DNA of 64,000 nucleotides from Oryzicola mucosus (lineage in GTDB: Bacteria > Pseudomonadota > Alphaproteobacteria > Rhizobiales > Rhizobiaceae): assembly GCF_014534685.1 (NCBI RefSeq), contig NZ_JACVVX010000001.1:186001-250000 (forward strand), read 5' to 3'. Below the pieces are notes generated by a model. The model searched no databases. It was not told the DNA's origin and worked only from the letters and a program-made list of their open reading frames with translations. Below, piece after piece: positions 25,922 through 34,799 of this stretch; the stretch's first letter is position 1, and every line of letters starts with the position of its first letter. Made by a program: the position numbers and the translations under genes.

Positions 25922-26991
25922 CCCTGCTCGACAGCCTTGGCCGCCGCATGCTCTTCGCCTTCGATCCGGAGACCGCGCACGGCCTGTCCATCGCGGCGCT
26001 GAAGAGCGGGCTTCCCGTTGGGTGCGCGCCTCGACCCGACCCGCGTCTTGCGGTGACGATCGCGGACATCGCCTTCCCCAATCCGCTCGGCATGGCGGCG
26101 GGCTACGACAAGAACGCCGAGGTGCCCGATGCCCTGCTGGGATTAGGCTTCGGCTTTGCCGAGGTCGGCACCGTCACGCCGCTCGCCCAGTCCGGCAATC
26201 CGCGCCCGCGCATGTTCCGGCTGACCGAAGACAACGCCGTCATCAACCGTCTCGGCTTCAACAATGAGGGCCACGATGCCTGCGAGCGGCGTCTGCGGGC
26301 ACGAAATGGCAAGCCGGGCATCGTCGGCGTCAATATCGGAGCCAACAAGGACAGCGACGACCGCACCGGCGACTATGTGCTCGGCATCAGCCGCTTCGCG
26401 CGCCATGCTTCCTATCTGACGGTCAACATCTCGTCGCCCAACACGCCGGGCCTTCGCAACCTGCAAGCGCGCGAAAGTCTCGCGGAACTGCTGTCGCGGG
26501 TTGTCGCGGCCCGTGCCGAAACCGGTCGAACCGTTCCGATTTTCCTCAAGATCGCGCCCGACCTGCACGAAGCGGAGCTGGAAGACATCGCCGCCGAAGT
26601 CGTTGAAAAGGGCATCGAAGGCGTCATCGTTTCCAACACCACCATCACCCGTCCCCGGCTTGCCAGCCGCCACGCCACCGAGACCGGCGGGCTTTCCGGC
26701 AAGCCGTTGTTCGAGCGCTCGACGGCGGTTCTGGCACGGATGCGCAAGCTGGTCGGCAAGTCCTGTGCGATCATCGGCGTCGGCGGCGTGGATTCGGCCG
26801 ATACCGCGCTGGAAAAAATCCGCGCCGGCGCCGATCTGGTCCAGCTTTATTCCTGCATGGTGTTCGAAGGCCCCAGCCTGCCGGGCCGTATCCTGCGCGG
26901 CCTGCCGAAGCTGCTCGACCGCGAAGGCGTGTCCTCGATTTCCGAACTGCGCGACAGCCGACTTCATCAATGGGCTGCGAAACCGCTCTGA
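25918..26991 (+). CDS. pyrD: Dihydroorotate dehydrogenase (quinone), class 2
   Basis: 357 residues from ATG at 25918 (MTLLDSLGRRMLFAFDPETA). It oxidises dihydroorotate to orotate in pyrimidine synthesis and passes electrons to quinone at the inner membrane. Visible marks are the N-terminal membrane-associating helices, NPLGMAAGYDKNAEV, the class 2 serine region in YLTVNISSPNTPGLR, NTTITRP and IIGVGGVDSADTALEKI in the FMN-binding part. It is coupled to the DUF952 gene by a four-base overlap. Confidence 0.96.
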   Translation: MTLLDSLGRRMLFAFDPETAHGLSIAALKSGLPVGCAPRPDPRLAVTIADIAFPNPLGMAAGYDKNAEVPDALLGLGFGFAEVGTVTPLAQSGNPRPRMFRLTEDNAVINRLGFNNEGHDACERRLRARNGKPGIVGVNIGANKDSDDRTGDYVLGISRFARHASYLTVNISSPNTPGLRNLQARESLAELLSRVVAARAETGRTVPIFLKIAPDLHEAELEDIAAEVVEKGIEGVIVSNTTITRPRLASRHATETGGLSGKPLFERSTAVLARMRKLVGKSCAIIGVGGVDSADTALEKIRAGADLVQLYSCMVFEGPSLPGRILRGLPKLLDREGVSSISELRDSRLHQWAAKPL

Positions 26992-26998
26992 ACGCGAG

Positions 26999-27262
26999 CT
27001 ATTTGCGCAGGCTGAGCAGCCGCAGGATGATGAAGGCGGGAATGACGACCGCCGCGCCCAGCAGGAAATAGCCCAGGAAGCGGTCGACGGCGCGGAAACC
27101 CATATTCCAGATGTCGAGGAAGAAATCGCGTATGCCGTAGATGACGTCATAGGGCGACCAGCCGAAGGCATTCATCACGATGCCCACCAGAAAGCTGATG
27201 ACGATAAGCTTGATCAGAACCCGCAAGGGGCTGTCGCCAAGAAAGCGCGTCATTCCGGACAA
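26999..27262 (-). CDS. Small membrane protein (DUF6460-like)
   Basis: 87 codons. The start is TTG at 27262, positioned seven bases after AGGAG; an internal ATG three codons later would be too far from it. Two hydrophobic helices (IKLIVISFLVGIVMNAFGW and YFLLGAAVVIPAFIILRLL) flank an amphipathic segment (GIRDFFLDIWNMGFRAVD). The order resembles a small Rhizobiales family I recall as DUF6460. Function is unknown. It is convergent with pyrD, seven bases apart. Confidence 0.75.
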   Translation of the reverse strand: MSGMTRFLGDSPLRVLIKLIVISFLVGIVMNAFGWSPYDVIYGIRDFFLDIWNMGFRAVDRFLGYFLLGAAVVIPAFIILRLLSLRK

Positions 27263-27476
27263 ACTGTTACTCCTGCAAATCGGAATCGCCGGCTAGGCGA
27301 GCATGACAGGAGATACGGTGTGAACCGGATTGCTTCAAGTCCATACAATGGGAGTCGGTTCGCCTTGGCGGTCGAAGCACTCCTCAAGACGCGCAATAGC
27401 GATTGAAAGTTAACCGATTTCATGCAGGCTACTACAGGTACCGGCGCAGAAAAAGCGGAGAGCAGGAGAGTCGGAG

Positions 27477-27932
27477 ATGCAAAAGGCAAAAGGGCTTTTG
27501 AGTGCGGCCGTGTTGTTGACAACTCTGTCAGCCGGACCGGCTGACGCCCAGTATGTCCCATATGGCAGCTATCTTAACAGTTGTGAGAATATTGAAGTCG
27601 ACTTTGGCAGGCTTCTTGCTGTTTGCCGGACGGACTCCGGCCGCAGGGTCGAAACATCGATGATGTTGCGCTCATGCCCTCAGGGCGCCGATATAGCCAA
27701 CGAGAATGGCCGATTGGTCTGCAACGGCGTCGGGCGAAGTGCCGGTTACAACCCCTATTCCCGTCCGCATGGCAGTTATCGAGACTCGTGCCGCGACGTT
27801 CGTGTCTCAGGCGGTTGGATGACCGCCAGTTGCCAGGACACGCGCGGGCGCTGGAGAGATGCCACGATTGCTCTCGATTGGTGCAAGGGACGCGATATCA
27901 CCAACGACAATGGACGGCTTTCCTGCGGTTGA
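27477..27932 (+). CDS. Secreted CVNH (cyanovirin-N homology) protein
   Basis: 151 codons. A signal peptide ends near residue 25 (VLLTTLSAGPADA). The rest is two tandem CVNH repeats: GSYLNSCENIEVDFGRLLAV with DIANENGRLVC, and GSYRDSCRDVRVSGGWMTAS with DITNDNGRLSC. The pattern GSY-x-SC ... L-x-A-x-C ... C-x(3-4)-DI-x-N-x-NG-x-L-x-C matches the sugar-binding fold of cyanovirin-N. It is exported and may bind mannose-type glycans on the cell surface or in the environment; the ligand is not readable. It is a single-gene unit. Confidence 0.85.
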   Translation: MQKAKGLLSAAVLLTTLSAGPADAQYVPYGSYLNSCENIEVDFGRLLAVCRTDSGRRVETSMMLRSCPQGADIANENGRLVCNGVGRSAGYNPYSRPHGSYRDSCRDVRVSGGWMTASCQDTRGRWRDATIALDWCKGRDITNDNGRLSCG

Positions 27933-28049
27933 GACGATGGCCTGAACGGCCTTCGGTGTCAGGCGGTTGACGGTTCTTCGGCAGCGGCGTCTTGCCTCGC
28001 ACGTTTCTTGATTGCGAGCCGCACGGCGCAATGCTAACCAAAGCGTCGC

Positions 28050-28123
28050 GCGGGTATGATGTAATGGTAGCCTGTCAGCTTCCCAAGCTGAACGCGCGGG
28101 TTCGATTCCCGCTACCCGCTCCA
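28050..28123 (+). tRNA. tRNA-Gly (anticodon CCC)
   Basis: A complete 74-base cloverleaf: acceptor GCGGGTA pairing with TACCCGC, discriminator T and an encoded CCA at 28121-28123. The anticodon arm TCAGC-TTCCCAA-GCTGA gives anticodon CCC at 28082-28084, and the T arm is GCGGG-TTCGATT-CCCGC. Confidence 0.95.
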
Positions 28124-28430
28124 GCGCTCACAGATCCTGTATGACGCTTCATTCAGCTGCATAGCGGCGCCGAAGGCGCGCCTGCGAACTCCGCCACCAC
28201 CCACGGATTGCTTCAAAGAAATTCTCTGAATTTCCGTCCCAAGCGATAAAATAAAGCGTGGCCTTGTCAAATGGCCGGGGATGCACTAAATAGTTATTCA
28301 TCGGTCTTGTTAAAAGAACATTGTTTTTGCGCTGAGAAGCGCGCCGCGATCTTCATTCCCAACATCGATAGCCACGTTGTTTGACACTCGGTCAAACTGC
28401 GATTTTCTATTCCGATTGAAAGGAATTATT
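28124..28430 (+). promoter_or_regulatory. Cold-shock gene leader and promoter region
   Basis: These 307 bases hold no gene. Near the end TTGACA (28381-28386) and TTTCTA (28404-28409), 17 bases apart, form a sigma70-like promoter. A dyad GTTTGAC/GTCAAAC overlaps the -35, which could be an operator. The start codon follows at 28431. Confidence 0.45.
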
Positions 28431-28640
28431 ATGACCACAGGCACAGTGAAGTTTTTTAACTCGACCAAGGGTTTCGGTTTTATCCAGCCTGACGATGGCG
28501 GCACGGACGTTTTCGTTCATGTCTCGGCTGTTGAGCGGTCTGGAATGCGCAGCCTCGTAGAAGGCCAGAAGGTTTCCTTCGAAGCCGTGCGTGACAACCG
28601 CAATGGCAAGCTCGCAGCTGAAAACCTGCAGTCTGCCTAA
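28431..28640 (+). CDS. CspA-family cold-shock protein
   Basis: 69 residues from ATG at 28431 (AAGGA upstream). The single OB-fold domain carries both RNA-binding motifs: [10 protein letters not shown] (RNP1) and DVFVHVSAV (RNP2). It binds single-stranded RNA and acts as an RNA chaperone or antiterminator. It is followed by a terminator at 28704 and, further on, by a lysine-rich small protein and rpsU, an arrangement often seen in Rhizobiales. Confidence 0.95.
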   Translation: MTTGTVKFFNSTKGFGFIQPDDGGTDVFVHVSAVERSGMRSLVEGQKVSFEAVRDNRNGKLAAENLQSA

Positions 28641-28703
28641 CGCATTTGCTTCTGGTCTTTGACCACGGATGTACTGGCACTGACCATCGAGGCAAGCAGG
28701 AGA

Positions 28704-28728
28704 AGGTCGGGAAATCCCGGCCTTTTTC
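28704..28728 (+). terminator. Terminator after the cold-shock gene
   Basis: An 8-bp stem (AGGTCGGG / CCCGGCCT) with an AAAT loop and a T-run on the plus strand, 64 bases after the cold-shock stop codon. Confidence 0.75.
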
Positions 28729-28792
28729 ATTTTTCGCGCATGCCGCCATGTGGCGGTTTGCGACAACGACATGCGGTGAAACGGAGTTGAAC

Positions 28793-29026
28793 ATGAGCAA
28801 TTCTGGCGTTGCGCTATTCCAGCCCAAGCTTTCGAGAAATGAAAGCAAGGCTGACCTGACCACGCGGGTGGCGCGGGAAATTATCGACACCGAGGCGGCA
28901 AAACGGGAAGCCAAGACGGAAAAGCTGCGGCTTGCCCGCATGCTGGCGACCCCCGAGGTCGAAGAGGTAAAGCCCAAGACGAAAGCCAAGGCGGCTGCCA
29001 AGCCCAAGAAAGCCGCCAAGAAATAG
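28793..29026 (+). CDS. Small lysine/alanine-rich basic protein
   Basis: 77 residues from ATG at 28793 with ACGGAG about seven bases upstream. The N-terminal half is mixed and helical (SKADLTTRVAREIIDTEAAK); the C-terminal third is a Lys/Ala/Pro tail (KTKAKAAAKPKKAAKK) like histone-H1-type or nucleic-acid-binding tails. No catalytic motif is visible. Position between the cold-shock gene and rpsU suggests an RNA- or ribosome-linked role, as inference only. Confidence 0.65.
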   Translation: MSNSGVALFQPKLSRNESKADLTTRVAREIIDTEAAKREAKTEKLRLARMLATPEVEEVKPKTKAKAAAKPKKAAKK

Positions 29027-29063
29027 TTTGGGCTGACAATCACCACAAGAATGAGGATCAAAG

Positions 29064-29327
29064 TTGCGAATACTTGTACGCGATAACAACATCGATCAGG
29101 CTCTTCGGGTGCTCAAGAAGCGGCTTCAGCGCGAAGGCGTCTTCAAGGAAATGAAGGCACGCCGCGCTTATGAAAAACCTTCCGAAAAGCGGGTGCGCGA
29201 AAAGGCCGAGGCCGTTCGCCGTCACAGGAAAGCCACACGCAAACTGGCTCAGCGCGAAGGACTGCTTCCCGCGGCACGGCGGAAATTGCCGGTAGCGCCG
29301 GCGCGTCCCGGTCAGTCTTCACAGTAA
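29064..29327 (+). CDS. rpsU: 30S ribosomal protein S21
   Basis: 87 codons from a TTG start at 29064 with GAGGAT upstream; no in-frame ATG fits. The S21 pattern is clear: [20 protein letters not shown], then [20 protein letters not shown]21 sits near the anti-Shine-Dalgarno end of 16S rRNA. The C-terminal tail is longer than in enterobacteria, as is usual in alphaproteobacteria. The rare TTG start may keep expression low. Confidence 0.9.
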   Translation: MRILVRDNNIDQALRVLKKRLQREGVFKEMKARRAYEKPSEKRVREKAEAVRRHRKATRKLAQREGLLPAARRKLPVAPARPGQSSQ

Positions 29328-29411
29328 GCCTCTACAGGCGGCAGGCTGCATAAGCGGCCTTGCCCTGCCTGTTCCGGACCCAGCGCCGCCAGAACCCTGG
29401 CCGCCCCGGTC

Positions 29412-30521
29412 TCACCCCATTCGAAAATGCTTCGACAGCTTCAGGCCCTGGGCCTGATAGTTCGAATTGAGATCCGCGCCGTAAAGCGCGTTCGGTCGCG
29501 CCAGCATGTGCTCATAAACGAGCCGGCCGACGATCTGGCCATGTTCGAGGATGAACGGCACTTCGTGGCTGCGCACTTCCAGAACAGCCCTGCTGCCCGT
29601 GCCCCCGGCGCCCGAATTGCCGAAGCCCGGATCGAAAAACCCCGCATAATGCACACGGAATTCGCCCACCAGCGGGTCGAACGGCGTCATCTCGGCTGCG
29701 TAGAGCGGCGGCACATGCACTGCCTCCCGCGAGACGAGGATGTAGAACTCGTCGGGGTCGAGCACCAGTTCGCCCGAGCCATGATCGTAGATCGGCTCCC
29801 AGAAATCGACCACATTCTGCGCCGCACGCTTGTCGACATCGACCAGCCCGGTGTGATGCTTGCCGCGATAGCCGACGATGCTGCCGGGTTTGCCCGCCAG
29901 ATCGATCGACAGCGCGATGCCGCCGCCCGAAATGTTCGGCGGCTCGGTCGCCACAAGGCGCTCGCTGACATGGAGCGCGTTGAGTTCCGCTTCGCCCAGA
30001 AGCGCATTGCCCTTGCGGAAGCGTATCTGCGACAGGCGCGAACCGGTGCGCGCGACGATGGGGAAGGTGCGCGGGCTGACTTCAAGATAGAGCGGGCCGT
30101 TGTAGCCCGCCGGGATCTTGTCGAACTCCTGGCCATGATCGGTCATGACGCGCGTGAAGATGTCGAGCCGGCCGGTCGAACTCTTCGGATTGGCGGAGGC
30201 GGAGATGTCCTGCGGCAGCGCCAAACGTTCCAGCAGAGGCACGATATAGACGCAACCGGTTTCCAGAACGGCACCCTGCGACAGGTCGATCTCGTGCAGC
30301 TTCAGCCGTTCGAGCTTTTCCGATACCAGATGGTTCGGCCCCGGCAGGAAGCTGGCGCGCGTGCGATAGGCGGTGGCGCCGAGCCGGAGGTCGAGGCTTG
30401 CCGGCTGGATCTGGTCGCCATCCAGCGGTCGCGGCGCAGCCAGCGCCCCGGCATCGAACAGTTCCGCGATGTCCCGATCGGGAAGGATACCCGTTTGCCG
30501 CAAGGCTTCGCTCCGTGTCAA
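29412..30521 (-). CDS. dcd: 2'-deoxycytidine 5'-triphosphate deaminase (two-domain type)
   Basis: 369 codons, about twice the length of the short Dcd, as in the alphaproteobacterial two-domain family. It converts dCTP to dUTP for dTMP synthesis. The first domain has DGDQIQPASLDLRLGATAYR and SANPKSSTGRLDIFTRV, matching the deaminase active-site region; the second repeats the fold with EFRVHYAGFFDPGFG. It is divergent from metZ, and the 200 bases between them carry the SAM-II riboswitch. Confidence 0.9.
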   Translation of the reverse strand: MTRSEALRQTGILPDRDIAELFDAGALAAPRPLDGDQIQPASLDLRLGATAYRTRASFLPGPNHLVSEKLERLKLHEIDLSQGAVLETGCVYIVPLLERLALPQDISASANPKSSTGRLDIFTRVMTDHGQEFDKIPAGYNGPLYLEVSPRTFPIVARTGSRLSQIRFRKGNALLGEAELNALHVSERLVATEPPNISGGGIALSIDLAGKPGSIVGYRGKHHTGLVDVDKRAAQNVVDFWEPIYDHGSGELVLDPDEFYILVSREAVHVPPLYAAEMTPFDPLVGEFRVHYAGFFDPGFGNSGAGGTGSRAVLEVRSHEVPFILEHGQIVGRLVYEHMLARPNALYGADLNSNYQAQGLKLSKHFRMG

Positions 30522-30590
30522 AGGCTCATCAGACGTTTAGCGGACGGCGCGATTGACGCAAGGCAGCGGCGGCGCTAAAGGAGGGGTTAT

Positions 30591-30645
30591 CCCGTGGTGA
30601 TTTGGCCGGTCGGCTTGCAGCCACGTTAAACAAGTCGCTAAAGGA
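30591..30645 (+). promoter_or_regulatory. SAM-II riboswitch
   Basis: The conserved SAM-II (metA motif) sequence is present almost letter for letter: CGTGGTGATTTGG at 30593, CCGGTCGGCTTGCAGCCACG, then TTAAACAAGTCGCTAAAGG, giving the H-type pseudoknot that binds S-adenosylmethionine. It lies in the leader of metZ, ahead of a terminator hairpin. Confidence 0.92.
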
Positions 30646-30670
30646 CCGTTGGCAGATACGCTGTTTTCGG

Positions 30671-30700
30671 ACCGGTTGCGACTTTCGCGGCCGGTTTTTT
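30671..30700 (+). terminator. Riboswitch-linked terminator in the metZ leader
   Basis: ACCGG plus TTGCGA pair with TCGCGG plus CCGGT (with two G-T pairs) around a three-base loop, followed by six Ts to 30700. It lies 26 bases after the SAM-II core and 22 bases before metZ, so SAM binding can favour termination. Confidence 0.75.
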
Positions 30701-30721
30701 GTTGTTGGATCGAGAGCTGTC

Positions 30722-31915
30722 ATGACCACCGAAAAGAAGCGCAACTGGAAGCCGCAGACCACGCTCGTGCATGGCGGCACGCTGCGGTCGCAGTTCGGCG
30801 AGACTTCAGAGGCGATCTACCTCACCCAGGGCTATGTCTACGAGAGTTCCGAGCGGGCTGAAGCCCGCTTCAAGGGTGAGGAGCCGGGCTTCATCTATTC
30901 GCGCTACGCCAACCCGACGGTCGACATGTTCGAGCGCCGCATGTGCGCGCTGGAAGGCGCGGAAGACGCCCGCGCCACCGCCTCGGGCATGGCTGCGGTC
31001 ACGGCGGCCGTTTTGTGCGGGCTGAAGGCCGGCGACCACATCGTTGCCGCGCGCGCTTTGTTCGGTTCCTGCCGCTGGGTGGTGGAAACGCTGGCGCCGA
31101 AATACGGCATCGACTGCAGCATCATCGACGGCAGCGTCATCGACAACTGGCAGGCTGCGGTGAAGCCCAACACCAAGCTGTTCTTCCTGGAAAGCCCGAC
31201 CAATCCGACGCTCGAAGTGGTCGATATCGCAGCGGTGGCCGAAATTGCCAATTCCGCCGGCGCGCGGCTCGTGGTGGACAATGTGTTTGCCACGCCGCTG
31301 TTCCAGAAGCCGCTCGAACTCGGGGCGCATGTCGTGGTCTATTCGGCGACCAAGCATATCGACGGCCAGGGTCGCTGTCTCGGCGGCGTCATCCTGTCGG
31401 ACAAGAAGTGGATCGACGAGCACCTGCACGACTATTTCCGCCACACCGGCCCGAGCCTGTCGCCTTTCAACGCCTGGGCGCTGCTGAAGGGTCTCGAGAC
31501 GCTGCCGCTGCGCGTGCGCCAGCAGACCGAAAGCGCTGCCCGCATCGCCGATGTCCTCGCCGAGCATCCGGCCGTCGCCCGCGTCATCTATCCCGGCCGG
31601 CCCGACCATCCGCAGGCCGACATCGTCAAGAAGCAGATGTCCGGCGGCTCGACCCTGATCTGCTTCGACCTGAAGGGTGACAAACCCGCCGCCTTCGCGC
31701 TGCAGAACGCGCTCGATATCATCAAGATTTCCAACAATCTCGGCGACGCCAAGAGCCTGATCACGCATCCTGCGACGACCACCCACAAGAACCTGACCGA
31801 CGAGGCCCGGGCCGAGCTCGGCATGGGCGGCGGTACGCTCCGCCTGTCCGTGGGCCTCGAAGACGTCGACGACCTGCTCAACGATCTCGACGAAGCGCTG
31901 ACGGTCGCGGGCTGA
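30722..31915 (+). CDS. metZ: O-succinylhomoserine sulfhydrylase
   Basis: 397 residues from ATG at 30722. A pyridoxal-phosphate enzyme of the Cys/Met metabolism family that makes homocysteine from O-succinylhomoserine and sulfide. Marks are FGETSEAIYLTQGYVYES, YSRYANPTVDMFERRMCALE, ESPTNPTLEVVDIA and the cofactor lysine in YSATKHIDGQGRCLGG. The SAM-II riboswitch upstream ties its expression to methionine supply, which supports the assignment over cystathionine enzymes. It ends at a strong bidirectional terminator. Confidence 0.95.
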   Translation: MTTEKKRNWKPQTTLVHGGTLRSQFGETSEAIYLTQGYVYESSERAEARFKGEEPGFIYSRYANPTVDMFERRMCALEGAEDARATASGMAAVTAAVLCGLKAGDHIVAARALFGSCRWVVETLAPKYGIDCSIIDGSVIDNWQAAVKPNTKLFFLESPTNPTLEVVDIAAVAEIANSAGARLVVDNVFATPLFQKPLELGAHVVVYSATKHIDGQGRCLGGVILSDKKWIDEHLHDYFRHTGPSLSPFNAWALLKGLETLPLRVRQQTESAARIADVLAEHPAVARVIYPGRPDHPQADIVKKQMSGGSTLICFDLKGDKPAAFALQNALDIIKISNNLGDAKSLITHPATTTHKNLTDEARAELGMGGGTLRLSVGLEDVDDLLNDLDEALTVAG

Positions 31916-31927
31916 CCGACACCGTAT

Positions 31928-31965
31928 AAAAAATCCACGGCATCCTGCGATGCCGTGGATTTTTT
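31928..31965. terminator. Bidirectional terminator after metZ
   Basis: A perfect 17-bp stem (arms AAAAAATCCACGGCATC and its complement) with a four-base loop, 12 bases after metZ. It also lies just past the natural end of the convergent RTX frame. Confidence 0.9.
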
Positions 31966-31981
31966 CGGTGCCAAAGCGGCA

Positions 31982-33439
31982 TCAGATGACGAGAAAATCC
32001 CGGTAGGTCAGCGTCTCCAGATTGTCGATCGACGCAAACTGCACCGCGTCGTAATCCGTACCCGATCCATCCTGATCGAAAAACAGCTCTCCGGTCTCCG
32101 AGTCTTAGAGAATACGATCATCGGCATCGACCAGGCCGGTGCCCATGTCCTTGAACTGACTTTCGAGGATCAGCGCGCCCGCGGTCAATCCCACGAAGAT
32201 ATCGGCATCGAGCCGGATGCTGTCGGCCGGCGCATAGAAATCGGTGATGGTGTCGATATTATTCGGCCCGAGATCGGTATCGAAGACGAAGCGGTCGGCG
32301 CCGGCACCGCCGGTCAACGTATCGTTGCCGCCCTTGCCGTTGAGGATGTTGCCCACCCCGTTACCGACCAAGGCGTTTGCAAGCTCGTTGCCCGTGCCGT
32401 TGATCATCTTGGTGCCAAGCAGATTCAGGTCTTCGGCATAAAATCCTTCGAGCGAGTAGCTGACCGTGGAGTTCACCACGTCGTGGTCGTTGTATCCGTA
32501 TTCTGCAACCACGTCGCCGACATTGTCGACATAGTAGGTATCGTTGCCATCGCCGCCGCTCATGAAATCCGCGCCCAACATCCCGTTGATGATGTTGTCG
32601 CCCGAATTTCCGATAATCGTATTGGCCAGTTTGTTACCGGTTGCGTTGATGTCGGCTTCGCCCACCAGTTCGAGATTCTCGATATACTGGCCTTTGAGCG
32701 TGTAAGTCACGGAACTGATGACACTGTCGGTGCCCTGTCCGGTTTTTTCGATGGCGATGTCGCCGGCGTTATCGACATAATAGGTGTCGTCGCCCAGCCC
32801 TCCGGTCATCCTGTCCGCACCGATGCCACCATCCAGCGTGTCGTTGCCTTCCCCACCGATCAGTGTGTCGTTACCACCCTCTCCATAAAGATAGTCGTCG
32901 TCGCCGCCGCCGTCGAGCATGTCATTGCCCCAGCCGCCAAAGATCGTATCCGTGCCCGCGCCGCCGAACAGTTTGTCGTTTCCGTAATAGCCGCTGATGC
33001 TGTCGTCGCCCGCGAAGCCATAAAGTTGGTCGTCGCCGGCTGAACCTCCGATGTTATCGCTATCGGAAAGCATGTAGGACAGAATATCGAAATCGCTTTC
33101 AGCGCTCTTATACTGACTGATATCAATGTTAATTCCACCCATCTGCCAAAAACTTGTATAGATAGGCGGTCCAAAATAATTTTGCAAATATACATAGTTA
33201 ACAATACTACTTACGTATCCGTCAATATCTGGGTTTCCGCTACCATCGTCAACAACTTCAAAGAAACCATTTAGGTACTCATTTGTATAAATGCCGGTTT
33301 CTTCGGGGAACTCGCTTATCCCCAGTGAGTAGGAAACATCCCCAATACCGAGCCCCGAGTACGAAATAAAACCCGCGAAATTATGAGGCAGTTGCAAAGT
33401 TCGCATATCGGTTTGCGTGCTCGCGTAAAAATACCCCAT
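31982..33439 (-). pseudogene. RTX calcium-binding protein with in-frame nonsense codon
   Basis: From ATG at 33439 (GAGGG eight bases upstream) the frame codes for 444 residues to a TAA at 32107-32105. Beyond it the same frame continues for 40 codons to TGA at 31982, and these match the end of the sister gene at 34800 closely (LFFDQDGSGTDYDAVQFA, then ETLTYRDFLVI). The sister has tyrosine (RILYDS) where this gene has the stop. RTX nonapeptides (GGEGNDTLDGG, GGIGADRMTGG) occupy about residues 135-240 and recur near 300 and 380. Because type I secretion signals lie at the C-terminus, the truncated product is probably not exported. The first 120 residues are encoded by unusually AT-rich DNA. Confidence 0.8.
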
Positions 33440-33706
33440 AACTGCCCTCATTTTGTTGGCGAATAATTGTCTGCACTGTTTCGTAGAGGAATAGCGAAAA
33501 GACAACTCCCATATGGGAGGTGTCGGCACGGTTGTTGAACTTGATAAAATCGACCTGGCCCGATCCAACCCTTGGCTTTTCCAGTTCAAGTTGAATCAAA
33601 ACCGACTGGTTACTTTGTTTCTCATAGGGCGACACGCACTATGGTGATTGGGAAGAAGGTCTGCGATAGTGATTGGCGATCACGCTACGTTGGGGGAACG
33701 GAGGGA

Positions 33707-34777
33707 ATGCCCGGCGCTATAGTCGAACAGTTCCTGGACGCCACGCAAAACCATGATCTTTTGCCCGAAGTTCTGCGGCGCACTGCGGAGCGTTACGGGT
33801 CCGATCATGCCTTTGCTATCTTCGTCTCGCCCGAAAAGACGAGCGCCTTTTCATCGCGCGACAGCAGCACGGTTTTCGCCGACTTCATGGAGCGGTTGCA
33901 GTTTCGCAATCCGCACATACAGCAAAGCATCGCGCTTGCCCGCTCTCCCGAGGCGGAGGTTCAGACGGGCTGGTCGCCTTTCACCCGCGAGGAGATCGCT
34001 CAAAATCCTTTCGAACCGGCGTTTGCGGCAAGTCACCACGGCGCTCACTATGCAGGTGCGTTGATCCCCTGTTCTGAGAGCTCTTACGTCGCCATCAGCC
34101 TGGAGCGAGGCGCATCCAAGGGTATCTATGCGTCGTCGGAAATGGACGACGTGAACAGATTCATCGAAACGCTCGGTGCGTCGATGAAATACGCACTCAA
34201 GGCACAAGCTCGTCTAACGGCAGGGCTGGTGGATTCGATGAGCCACGAGGGAACTGCGAAAGCTTGGCTTGGCGGCAACGGGCATCTGGTTCATCCCTCC
34301 CAACAGTTTCAGGCGCTGATCGGCCGCTTTGTCGAATTGCACGATGGTCGCATCAGGGCGGCGGGAGACGCTGACGAACGGCTTCAGTGGCTTCTGAAAC
34401 GCACTGCGCGAGGCGAGCGGACAGACGTCACCGTGCGGCTGGAAAGCATGGACGGACAGACGGCACTGGCGCATGCGGTGCCGATGCATACCATTTCGAG
34501 GAGTTTCTCGGTCGATGCCGACTTGCTTTTGACGATTGTGCTTGAACAACCACGCAAACGGATATCGTCAACGCTCCTGCGGCAACGCTTCAATTTCACC
34601 GAGGCCGAAGCGCGCCTCGCCCTCCGCCTTGCCGAGGGCCAATCGCTGCGCGAAGCGGCGAAGGGGGAACGGATCAGTTTCGAGACGGCCCGCACCCGGC
34701 TCAAGGTGATCTTCCACAAATCGGCTACAACCCGTCAGATAGAACTGATCCTGCTGCTGAAAAGCCTGGCTGGCTGA
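33707..34777 (+). CDS. Helix-turn-helix (LuxR-like) transcriptional regulator
   Basis: 356 residues from ATG at 33707 (GGAGGG directly upstream); in-frame ATGs at 33641 and 33572 are alternatives. The N-terminal 280 residues look like a sensory part without clear motif, cytoplasmic and with a few cysteines absent from the conserved core. The C-terminal region has a LuxR-type helix-turn-helix: FTEAEARLALRLAEGQSLRE, then SFETARTRLKVIFHKSATTR. Regulators with this tail are frequent near surface or secreted proteins in rhizobia. It is placed between two RTX genes, so it probably controls one or both. Confidence 0.8.
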   Translation: MPGAIVEQFLDATQNHDLLPEVLRRTAERYGSDHAFAIFVSPEKTSAFSSRDSSTVFADFMERLQFRNPHIQQSIALARSPEAEVQTGWSPFTREEIAQNPFEPAFAASHHGAHYAGALIPCSESSYVAISLERGASKGIYASSEMDDVNRFIETLGASMKYALKAQARLTAGLVDSMSHEGTAKAWLGGNGHLVHPSQQFQALIGRFVELHDGRIRAAGDADERLQWLLKRTARGERTDVTVRLESMDGQTALAHAVPMHTISRSFSVDADLLLTIVLEQPRKRISSTLLRQRFNFTEAEARLALRLAEGQSLREAAKGERISFETARTRLKVIFHKSATTRQIELILLLKSLAG

Positions 34778-34799
34778 TGGAGCCTATAAGCCTCATCGC

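Noticed and set aside
32280-32980. Short direct repeats resembling a CRISPR array
   Set aside because: They are the codons of RTX glycine/aspartate nonapeptides inside a coding frame, with no spacers of uniform length and no cas genes.
33572-33706. Longer N-terminus for the regulator between the RTX genes
   Set aside because: The upstream in-frame ATGs lack good ribosome binding sites and would overlap the divergent RTX promoter; the start at 33707 has GGAGGG.
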